64,000 bases of DNA from Neisseria leonii (lineage in GTDB: Bacteria; Pseudomonadota; Gammaproteobacteria; Burkholderiales; Neisseriaceae), in the NCBI RefSeq assembly GCF_028776105.2, contig NZ_CP145606.1, positions 62,001 to 126,000 of the forward strand, given 5' to 3'. The position numbers and the translations under genes were made by a program. A model generated the notes under the pieces. It saw only the letters and a list, made by a program, of their open reading frames with translations, was not told where the DNA came from and did no database searches. Below are positions 48,095 through 55,343 of the stretch, piece after piece. The number at the start of each line of letters is the position of its first letter. Position 1 is the stretch's first letter.

Positions 48095-50886
48095 GCAACA
48101 CCAATCCGGCAATCGCGCAATGGCTCAACCGCCTTAAAAGCGACATCGACATCCATCAGGTGGCCGAGCAGCTGGGCTTGCAGCGCGACGGCAGCCGCGG
48201 CAATTACCGCGCTCCCAACCGCGAAGACAAGCATCACAGCTTAAGCCTGCACAAGCAGGGGCAATACGGCCAAGGCTGGAAAGACCACGCCACCGGCGAC
48301 GGCGGCAGCACCATCGATCTGGTGCTGTATGCCGGCGCGGCCGACAGCTTTATCGATGCCGCCAAACTGCTGGGCGATTGGTTCGGCCTGCCGATGCCGG
48401 TTACGCCGCAGAGTAAGCCGCGCCAACTGACCAAAATCGAGTTTATCGCGCAAAAATGCCGCCAGCAGCCCGATGCGGCCAATGATTATCTGATTTCACG
48501 CGGCATCAGCCTGGCCGTGATTGAAGCGGCCGTCAAACGCCGCACCATCGGCTACAACGACTGGACATCGCCCAAGCTGCCCGCCGGCCAGCCCGGCTAC
48601 GGCGGCCCCGCCGCCGCCTTTATGGTCTACAACGGCAACGGCGAATGCGTGGCGGTCGATTTCCGCTATTTCGATGCGGATTTAAACGGCGGCGTGAAAA
48701 CCCAATGCCAAGGCGAAAAAGACGGCTTTTATTGGACCAGCGACCCGCGCCGCTTGGCCGCCGCACGCAGCGTCTACATTGTCGAATCGCCGATAAACGC
48801 GCTCTCCATCGAAACCGCGCTGGCGCATTATCCGGGCTTTGCCTGTCTGGCCATACGCGGCGTGGCCAATACCCGCACCATCGACTGGGCGTTTTTACGC
48901 GGCAAAAAAGTCATTATCGCGCTGGATCACACCGATAAATATCAAGAAGCCAGCGGCAAACGCCCCGGTATGGCCGCCGCCTACGAACTCTACGACGCGC
49001 TGACCGCCGCCGACATCTCCGCCCGCATGGTCGATATGCTCGACTGGGAAGAGGGCGAGGACATCAACGATGTGCTGCAGGCATACGGCAAAGACGAGCT
49101 GCTATGCCGTCTGAAAAAGCTGGATCAGTGGCTGATCTGCGGCATGCCCAGCGTTAACGGCAACAATATGGACAAAGGCAAAGGCCGCCGCCGCGTATTT
49201 TTGCCCAGCCAAGACTGGAACATCTATTGGCGCTACCGCGTGATGGACGATTTCATGCAGTATGTCGACGAATTTAAAGACATCTACGACGACGACACTG
49301 GCGAAACCGACCGCCGCGAAACCTTGGGCGATTTATGCAGTTTCCGGCTGGCATCGTTAAGCCGCCTGAGCATTCAGAGCCATTTGTCCACCATCAACGG
49401 CACCAAAGACAGCCAGCCTGAAACGGTGTACGGCATTTCCGCCCAAACCCCGCGCGGCGGCGTGAAACTGCAGCGCGAAGTGATCAACGGCGACAAGATT
49501 TATAACCTCGACTGGTGGAAATCCAAATTCGGCATGATTTGGAAGCCTGCCCAATTCACACGGATGTTGACGATTATGGAACGCAGCGCGGATCTGGCCG
49601 CCAAAGACGTGGTCAATTTTGTCGGCTTGGCGTGGCGCGACGGCAAACTGGCCGCATTGGAAGGGCAGGATTGCTTTTTTGTTGAACCGCAAAAGCAGTG
49701 TCTCTACTACAACATGAGTTTCCCGCGCGGCAGCAACCAAGACGCGCAGCGCGTGGTGCAGGCTTATCAGGCCACCTTTAAGCAAAACGCCGCCGCCATC
49801 GCGCTGGTTTGGGCGCTCGGCTGCCATCTCAAAGCCGTGCTGGGCTTTTACCCGCATTTCCAAATGCAGGCGGAAAAAGGCTCGGGCAAATCCAAACTGC
49901 TGGAATCGCTGCAAGGCACGCTGGCGTTTCAGGTTTTGTCCGGCCAAATGCTCAAAACCGACCACCGCCGCCGCGCATCGGTGTCCTACACCTCGCACCC
50001 CGTCGGCTGGGACGAATACAGCAAACTGCCCAAAGGCGTGCTGACCGATATCGACGGCCTGCTGCAATCGACCTATCGCTTTGAGTTTACCCGCGTCGGC
50101 GCAGCCTTAACCCCTTATCTGATGTGCTCGCCGGTATTGCTCGCCGGCGAAGAAGTGGATGTGGCCAGCCTGCAATCCAAAATCTGCCGCAGCACGCTGT
50201 CGGTAAAAAAGCAGGGCGACATCATCGACCGCGATCTGCCGCAGTTCCCCGTGTGGCAATGGCTGCAATATTTGAGCCACGTCGAGCCTGCCCGTATCCG
50301 CGACCTGCACGGTCAATACCTGACATGGTGCCAGAGCAAAAGCCGCAGCGGCGACGGCGACGCCACCGCCAAGCGCATGATGGAAAACTATGCCGCCATC
50401 GCCACCGCATGGGCATTTCTGGCCGACTTCGCCGGCTTCCCCGTCGAGCAGGGCGGTTTCCTTGATGATCTGATGGTCGAGATGAACCAGCACTTAAGCG
50501 ACACAGACGGCACCCGCCTGCCGTGGGTATGGATTATGGAGATTTTCCTTTCCGAACTCGAAGCCAAACGTTTCGACCACCCTTATTGTTGGGACAGAAT
50601 CAACGGCAAATGGGCACTGCTCACGCGCCCCAACTACATCATGGACCACATCAGCAGCAGCAATCATTTGCGCGACAAATTCAACGCGCTGCCGATTAAA
50701 ACCGGCCGTATTTTCAAGCAGCAATTGATGGCCAGCGGCGTCGTAATGACCGGCCACGAAGACGTCGAACGCATGATCGGCGGCCGCCGCACCGCCCACT
50801 TAACCGCCATCTCGCTGGATGCGCTGGAAAAACTCGGCCTGTATGCCACTCCGTGGGTGCCGAGTGTAAGAGAAGACGTTTATTGA
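48091..50886 (+). CDS. Primase-helicase (Toprim plus DUF927-type)
   Basis: 931 aa. The N-terminus resembles the DnaG zinc-binding module (VAEQLGLQRDGSRGNYRAPN...HSLSLHKQGQYGQGWKDHAT), but the zinc cysteines are replaced. A Toprim-like core follows (VYIVESPINALSIE and KVIIALDHTDK). The C-terminal half is a DUF927-type helicase with Walker A EKGSGKSK (around residue 594) and SYTSHPVGWDEYSKLPKG. Such fused proteins initiate and unwind phage or element DNA. Largest gene of the early region. Confidence 0.85.
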   Translation: MSNTNPAIAQWLNRLKSDIDIHQVAEQLGLQRDGSRGNYRAPNREDKHHSLSLHKQGQYGQGWKDHATGDGGSTIDLVLYAGAADSFIDAAKLLGDWFGLPMPVTPQSKPRQLTKIEFIAQKCRQQPDAANDYLISRGISLAVIEAAVKRRTIGYNDWTSPKLPAGQPGYGGPAAAFMVYNGNGECVAVDFRYFDADLNGGVKTQCQGEKDGFYWTSDPRRLAAARSVYIVESPINALSIETALAHYPGFACLAIRGVANTRTIDWAFLRGKKVIIALDHTDKYQEASGKRPGMAAAYELYDALTAADISARMVDMLDWEEGEDINDVLQAYGKDELLCRLKKLDQWLICGMPSVNGNNMDKGKGRRRVFLPSQDWNIYWRYRVMDDFMQYVDEFKDIYDDDTGETDRRETLGDLCSFRLASLSRLSIQSHLSTINGTKDSQPETVYGISAQTPRGGVKLQREVINGDKIYNLDWWKSKFGMIWKPAQFTRMLTIMERSADLAAKDVVNFVGLAWRDGKLAALEGQDCFFVEPQKQCLYYNMSFPRGSNQDAQRVVQAYQATFKQNAAAIALVWALGCHLKAVLGFYPHFQMQAEKGSGKSKLLESLQGTLAFQVLSGQMLKTDHRRRASVSYTSHPVGWDEYSKLPKGVLTDIDGLLQSTYRFEFTRVGAALTPYLMCSPVLLAGEEVDVASLQSKICRSTLSVKKQGDIIDRDLPQFPVWQWLQYLSHVEPARIRDLHGQYLTWCQSKSRSGDGDATAKRMMENYAAIATAWAFLADFAGFPVEQGGFLDDLMVEMNQHLSDTDGTRLPWVWIMEIFLSELEAKRFDHPYCWDRINGKWALLTRPNYIMDHISSSNHLRDKFNALPIKTGRIFKQQLMASGVVMTGHEDVERMIGGRRTAHLTAISLDALEKLGLYATPWVPSVREDVY

Positions 50887-50931
50887 ACAGACGGATAGGC
50901 CGTCTGAAAACCAACCATAGGAGACTGAAAA

Positions 50932-51219
50932 ATGATTACAAATTATGATGACCTTGAACTTTTAGCGTGGATGACGTTGGGGTTTAACGAAGAAGCAGCG
51001 ATTGAACTGATGAATGCTGCGACTGATCCCGAAGAAGAGTTTAAATATGATATTGATGCAGAGTTGGAGAAAAGATACGGCTGCTCCTTCCATCAATTTA
51101 CCGAATTGATTGAAGCATTATTGCCCATGACCCCGATCGCGGAAAGCATGATAACCGGTGACAGATACCACGCCTTTATCGGCAAGGACGGTTGCGCCAT
51201 TGTCAAAATCGATGCTTAA
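50932..51219 (+). CDS. Hypothetical acidic phage protein, 95 aa
   Basis: MITNYDDLELLAWMTLGFNE, acidic and helical, ending in a beta hairpin (HAFIGKDGCAIVKIDA). Follows the primase after an AG-DUS (50898-50909) and ATAGGAGACTGAAAA. Not recognised; a small anti-defence protein is possible but unsupported. Confidence 0.6.
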   Translation: MITNYDDLELLAWMTLGFNEEAAIELMNAATDPEEEFKYDIDAELEKRYGCSFHQFTELIEALLPMTPIAESMITGDRYHAFIGKDGCAIVKIDA

Positions 51220-51235
51220 CCGAAAAGGAGCCATC

Positions 51236-51451
51236 ATGGACCGCGCCCAACGCCGCGCCGCCAAATATCAAAAAGCGCAGCCGGCCAAAACCTACCGCCT
51301 GCATAAAGCTGTATTGATACCGCCTAAAACCGTGCTGATGCAGGTGGCCTTTACCCAGATTGAACATCCGCATGACCGCATCCGCGAGCTGGCACAAGAC
51401 GTGGAAATCATGCACCGGCTGAATGAAAAACGCGAAGTAGTACCTGTTTGA
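51236..51451 (+). CDS. Hypothetical basic phage protein, 71 aa
   Basis: MDRAQRRAAKYQKAQPAKTY, basic N-terminus and Ile/Arg-rich C-terminus (HDRIRELAQDVEIMHRLNEK). AAAAGGAGCCATC is a good ribosome site. Unknown function. Confidence 0.6.
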   Translation: MDRAQRRAAKYQKAQPAKTYRLHKAVLIPPKTVLMQVAFTQIEHPHDRIRELAQDVEIMHRLNEKREVVPV

Positions 51452-51471
51452 TTTTTCTGGAAGGCAAAAAG

Positions 51472-51927
51472 ATGAAAAAATTTGATTTAACCGCCGCGCT
51501 CAACGGCAAGGCTGTCCGTCTGCAAAACGGCAATAAGGCCTTTGTAAAATTCAATATACCGAACTCTGATTTTTTAGTCGGCTACTACGAAAACGATGAT
51601 AACTTTCTCGTCTGCACCTGGATTAAAGGCGGCCTGAACTCTGCCGGCAAAGAAGACTTAAATATCGTTGGTATGTATCCTGAAACCGTTTTAATCGGCG
51701 AAATCAAAGTGCCGATGCCCGAGCAGGAACCGTTGGAAAACGGCACAATTTATTTTTTGCCGAATCTGGAAAGTTTCCGCTTTCCGAAAGAAAAATTATG
51801 GGGAGAGTTCACACAAGACGATCATGATTATTTAAAAGCCAATCTGATTCACACAAGCCGCCACGCAGCGGTAGTTCATGCACAGGCATTAATCGAAATA
51901 ACGGGAGGAAAAATGTTTTATGGCTGA
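51472..51927 (+). CDS. Hypothetical phage protein, 151 aa
   Basis: MKKFDLTAALNGKAVRLQNG, beta-rich (FLVGYYENDDNFLVCTWIKG) and ending HAQALIEITGGKMFYG. The N-terminal pattern 'FD...AL.G..V...NG' recurs in phage-encoded proteins of unknown role. Follows the 71-aa gene in the same operon. Confidence 0.6.
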   Translation: MKKFDLTAALNGKAVRLQNGNKAFVKFNIPNSDFLVGYYENDDNFLVCTWIKGGLNSAGKEDLNIVGMYPETVLIGEIKVPMPEQEPLENGTIYFLPNLESFRFPKEKLWGEFTQDDHDYLKANLIHTSRHAAVVHAQALIEITGGKMFYG

Positions 51928-52153
51928 TAAAAAATAATCGGTTACGTAAAATGCAATCCAAAAAAACCAAACCGCAACGCACAGGCTCTGGTTTATGAAA
52001 GGAATTTAAATGAATAAATCTTAAGAAAGACGGCTGACCAGTTGGTGCGTCAACACCGCCTGGCCCAGCTTCCGCAGAGATGGCCTGCATCAGCCCAAGG
52101 CCGTCACCCGATCAGGCGGCCTGATTCTAACCCGATTTTGAGGAATCAGCCAA
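51928..52153. other. Leader region upstream of com
   Basis: 226 bases without a convincing gene. Two local inverted segments near 52035-52130 could form RNA structure, including AGGCCGTCACCCGATCAGGC. It may carry the promoter of the com-dam unit. Confidence 0.45.
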
Positions 52154-52282
52154 ATGCAGAAACCCAAAAGCATGCTGGAATTACGCTGCCCAAGATGTGC
52201 TAAACTTTTAGGAAGAGCAGCAAAAAACGCACGCATCGAAATCAAATGCCCGCGTTGCAGCTATCTGGCATCGTTTAACTAA
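52154..52282 (+). CDS. com: Com-like zinc-finger translational activator, 42 aa
   Basis: MQKPKSMLELRCPRCAKLLG...IEIKCPRCSYLASFN, with two CPRC pairs about 20 residues apart. Phage Mu Com, which binds the mom mRNA leader and opens the mom ribosome site, has the same R-C-x-x-C-x-K-L-L ... H-I-E-I-R-C-P-R-C layout. Here it precedes a DNA adenine methylase by 43 bases, an arrangement like com-mom. Confidence 0.82.
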   Translation: MQKPKSMLELRCPRCAKLLGRAAKNARIEIKCPRCSYLASFN

Positions 52283-52325
52283 CCCGAACGCCCGTGAGCG
52301 TCTTTTTCAAAGAAAGGACGTCTCA

Positions 52326-53105
52326 ATGGGCGTTTTAACGTATAAACCCTTGCCGTTAATTCCTTGGATGGGCGGCAAGCGCCGTTTGGCCAAACATATT
52401 TTGCCGCTGTTTCCCGAGCACCAATGCTATGTCGAGTTGTTCGCCGGCGGTGCCGCACTGTTTTTTTTGCGTGAGCAGCCCGCCAAAGCCGAAGTGCTTA
52501 ACGACATTAACGGCGATCTGGTCAATCTCTACCGCGTGGTGCAACACCACTTCGACGAGTTCATCCGCCAGTTCGATTTCACGCTGACCAGCCGCGAATA
52601 TTTCAGACAACTGCAGCAAACCCCGCCTGCCACACTCACCGATATTCAGCGTGCCGCGCGTTTTTTCTACCTGCAACACACCGCATTCGGGGCAAAACCA
52701 ATAGACCAGCATTTCGGCACGGCCACCACCGGCAAAGCCTTCAACCCTGCCACCGTGCGCCAAAAGCTCGCAGCGGCGCAGCAGCGGCTCGGCGGCGTGT
52801 ATATTGAAAACGAGCCGTGGCAGGCCTGTCTGAAACGCTACGACCGCCCGCATACCTTTTTCTACGCCGACCCGCCATACTGGCAGACCGCAGGCTACAC
52901 GCACGATTTCGCCTGGGAAGAATACGAGCGGCTGGCCGAAGAGATGGGGCGCATTCAGGGCAAGATGATGCTGTCGATTAACGACCACCCCGACATTCTT
53001 GCGTTATTCAAGCCGTTCAACATTGTCCGCTTGGAGCTGGCTTATTCCGTCGGCAGGGATAAAACCCAGCGGCCAAGCGGCGAGCTGGTGATCTGTAATT
53101 ACTGA
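52326..53105 (+). CDS. DNA adenine methyltransferase (Dam/D12 class)
   Basis: 259 aa. The SAM-binding motif ELFAGGAAL (around residues 38-46) and catalytic ADPPYW (around 180-185) place it among N6-adenine methylases of the D12/Dam class. Phages use such enzymes to protect DNA from restriction or host nucleases. The upstream Com-like gene suggests translational control. The recognition site cannot be read from the sequence; Dam-class members often use GATC. Confidence 0.9.
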   Translation: MGVLTYKPLPLIPWMGGKRRLAKHILPLFPEHQCYVELFAGGAALFFLREQPAKAEVLNDINGDLVNLYRVVQHHFDEFIRQFDFTLTSREYFRQLQQTPPATLTDIQRAARFFYLQHTAFGAKPIDQHFGTATTGKAFNPATVRQKLAAAQQRLGGVYIENEPWQACLKRYDRPHTFFYADPPYWQTAGYTHDFAWEEYERLAEEMGRIQGKMMLSINDHPDILALFKPFNIVRLELAYSVGRDKTQRPSGELVICNY

Positions 53106-53112
53106 CAAGCAA

Positions 53113-53149
53113 GACCGTCTGAAAATGTTCCGTTTCAGACGGCCTTTTT
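53113..53149 (+). terminator. DUS-type terminator after dam
   Basis: GACCGTCTGAAA pairs with TTTCAGACGGCC around 8 nt, then TTTTT. The following CCCAAACTTCGCTTTTCCTG resembles the cargo promoter modules but lacks TATAAT. Confidence 0.8.
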
Positions 53150-53269
53150 CCAATCCCAAACTTCGCTTTTCCTGCCGTTTTGCTTTGGCCGCCCGCCCGC
53201 ATTCTGCCGCCGGTTAGGGCAAAAAAGCCGCGAAAACGCACTTTTTGCCGAAAGGTTCGCGCAGTTTTG

Positions 53270-53630
53270 AAAAAAATCCGTGGATTTTTCCGTGGATTTT
53301 ATCCAACCTTTTGATTTTAAATAAAACAGCTTCCACAATTTCGCCTTTTTATCCACGGATTTTTTTTCAAATCCACAAAATGCCGCTTTTTTCCACATCG
53401 GCCTTTTTCGCCGGCTGCCGCCTTTTATTTATATTTATTTAATATTTTCAAAAAGATAAAGATAAATAAAGCGGAGAAAAAGGGAAAGCGGCCATCCACG
53501 GAAATTCAGACTGCCTAAAAAATCATCCACGGAATCGCAGCCGCCATCCACGGGATTTGGTGGAAATAAAATCCAGCATATTCAAAAACTTGATGTTAAA
53601 ATTCCGCCATCCACAATTTCACGGCCTTTT
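53270..53630. repeat. Origin-like cluster: ATCCAC iterons around an AT-rich tract
   Basis: At least nine ATCCAC/GTGGAT copies: GTGGAT at about 53280 and 53291, ATCCAC at 53350, 53370, 53493, 53524, 53546 and 53608, and TTCCACA at 53331 and 53390. Several extend to ATCCACGG, and some come close to the DnaA box TTATCCACA. Between the left and right groups lies an A/T tract (53422-53470, TTTATTTATATTTATTTAAT then AAAGATAAAGATAAATAAA). This is the classic plan of an iteron/DnaA-box replication origin. Integrase arm-type sites are an alternative reading. The 544-base gap holds no convincing gene. Confidence 0.65.
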
Positions 53631-53649
53631 TTGCCCCTGCTTCCCGAAA

Positions 53650-54645
53650 ATGGACAAAATTTTTGAAGATTTCCTGCTGTTCAAAGCCGCCAACGACGGC
53701 TGCAAACCGCGCACCATTGCCGCCTACCGCGATACCTTAAACCGCTTTTCCCAATGGCTCGCCGGCAAAAACCCGCTGACGGTATCGGCCGACGAATTGG
53801 CTGTATTCACCGGCCCCTATCTGCACAAAAAAGGCCTGAAAGCCGTTTCCCGCAAGCCACATATTTCCTGCCTGCGCGAGTTTTACGCCTACACAGGCCG
53901 TCTGAAATTGAGCGATGACGCACTTTCAGGCAGCCTGAACTATCCCAAAACCGGCAGCCCGCTGCCGCGCGTGATGACCTTGGACAGCGCCGAAAAACTG
54001 ATGTGGCAGCCCGATCTGTCCAGTTTCGACGGTCTGCGCGATGCCGCGATTTTGTCCATCCTCCTCGGCTGCGGCCTGCGGATCAGCGGTTTGGCCGCCT
54101 TAAACCGCAGCAATCTCATCACCGCCATCGACCAAGGCGAACCGCGCCTGCTGCTGCGCACCACCGAAAAAGGCGACAAAACCCGCCAGCTGCCCGTTCC
54201 GCGCGAAACCGAAATGCTGCTGCGGGTTTACCTTGAGCATCCCGAACTGCAAACCATCGACACCCTGCTGCCCGACGGCGATCACGTCCTGTTTGTCAGC
54301 ACCCGCAACCGCAACTGCCCCGAATACCTGTATCACGGTGAACGCCGCCGCCTAAGCACCCGGGCCATCGCCAAAATGATCCGCAAACGCGGCTTGGCCG
54401 CCGGCATTCCCACCGACCAACTCCACCCCCACGCCATGCGCCACCTGTTCGGCACCGAGCTGGAGGAGAGCGACATCAGCCACCGTGTAACCCAAGACCT
54501 GCTCGGCCATGCCGACCCCAAGTCCACCAAGATATACGTTCATCTGGCCACCCGAAAACTGTTCCGCGATCTCGACCGCGCCAACCCCTTGGCCAAAATC
54601 AAAACGCCCGCCAGCGATTTGCTCGACAGCCTGATCCGCAAATAA
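53650..54645 (+). CDS. Tyrosine recombinase (XerC/D-like)
   Basis: 331 aa from MDKIFEDFLLFKAANDG. A SAM-like core-binding domain (TIAAYRDTLNRFSQWLAGKN) precedes the catalytic domain: Arg in GCGLRISGL, Lys near EKGDKTRQL, HPHAMRHLF, LGHADPKSTKIY with the nucleophile Tyr. XerD-like length and organisation. It lies just after the iteron cluster. It carries both an AG-DUS (53895) and a Kingella-type DUS (53928). Candidate roles are multimer resolution or a former integrase. Confidence 0.88.
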   Translation: MDKIFEDFLLFKAANDGCKPRTIAAYRDTLNRFSQWLAGKNPLTVSADELAVFTGPYLHKKGLKAVSRKPHISCLREFYAYTGRLKLSDDALSGSLNYPKTGSPLPRVMTLDSAEKLMWQPDLSSFDGLRDAAILSILLGCGLRISGLAALNRSNLITAIDQGEPRLLLRTTEKGDKTRQLPVPRETEMLLRVYLEHPELQTIDTLLPDGDHVLFVSTRNRNCPEYLYHGERRRLSTRAIAKMIRKRGLAAGIPTDQLHPHAMRHLFGTELEESDISHRVTQDLLGHADPKSTKIYVHLATRKLFRDLDRANPLAKIKTPASDLLDSLIRK

Positions 54646-54842
54646 AAAGCCGCTTTCAGGTTCCCTTTGGTTCTTACAAAGCATAGAGTGCGAACCTTGC
54701 CCTTTACGTTTTACAAGGGTTTCAGATGGTCTGCAAATTAGCCTTAAGAACGGGCTAAAACAAACAGGTTCTTACAACGGCAACACTTCGCACTGCATCA
54801 AAAAGCGAAGTGTAACAACGGAAACACAAGCAAGACAGGAGC
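54646..54842. promoter_or_regulatory. Regulatory-looking intergenic region
   Basis: Contains a perfect 9-bp inverted repeat, ACACTTCGC (54783-54791) and GCGAAGTGT (54805-54813), a direct repeat GGTTCTTACAA (near 54669 and 54769), and a repeated ACAACGG-AACAC. Probably the operator and promoter of the following two genes. Confidence 0.5.
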
Positions 54843-54851
54843 ATGAACGAT

Positions 54852-55343
54852 ATGGAAAAGCGAAGTCAGACAGCGGAAAATGCACACGCAAACAGGGTGG
54901 GGGCTCGGCAACCTTCCCCCGCCGCCCCCGCTCCGGGGGGTGGGTACCCGGAAATCTACACATTTTCAGAACCGGCCTTAAGGCCGTCTGAAAATCGCGC
55001 GGCGACCGCACCCGAAAAAGACCCCCGCCTACAACAGCTGCGCGAAATCGGACTGAACCACATCTGGCAGAAAGTGGCTGCCGAAATCGGCTACGACAAT
55101 TTTATAAAAATGTGGCAGATACTAGGGAGCTACGACGAGATAAAGCGGCCAGATGGCGGCATACTAGTCACGCTCAGAGCCTACAGATCGCAAGAGCGGT
55201 ATCAGCGCGACAGATTTGGGATTTTAGTGAAACAAAAATACGGCGGCAGGCAGGCTGCGAGAAGAATCGAGAGCCAGTTGTGTGAAAAAGTCGGTACATC
55301 TCACATATCACGGGTGGAAAATAGGATTAAAATCTCAAAATGA
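54852..55343 (+). CDS. Possible DNA-binding protein coupled to the serine integrase
   Basis: About 163 aa from MEKRSQTAENAHANRVGARQ (ATG at 54843 would sit only one base from AGGAG). After a low-complexity Pro/Ala linker comes a conserved-looking helical region (IGLNHIWQKVAAEIGYDNFI, then YQRDRFGILVKQKYGGRQAA and TSHISRVENRIK) whose end resembles a helix-turn-helix. Mor/C-type phage activators have a similar plan, but the match is weak. The stop overlaps the integrase ATG (ATGA). Possible regulator or recombination directionality factor. Confidence 0.55.
   Translation: MEKRSQTAENAHANRVGARQPSPAAPAPGGGYPEIYTFSEPALRPSENRAATAPEKDPRLQQLREIGLNHIWQKVAAEIGYDNFIKMWQILGSYDEIKRPDGGILVTLRAYRSQERYQRDRFGILVKQKYGGRQAARRIESQLCEKVGTSHISRVENRIKISK

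Noticed and set aside
51920..51938. ATG-start micro-frame after the 151-aa gene
   Set aside because: Encodes only about five residues before a stop; no evidence of function.
53135..53398. Short Lys-rich minus-strand frame over the origin-like region
   Set aside because: Composition follows the A/T and ATCCAC repeats, there is no ribosome site, and the frame covers only part of the repeat cluster.
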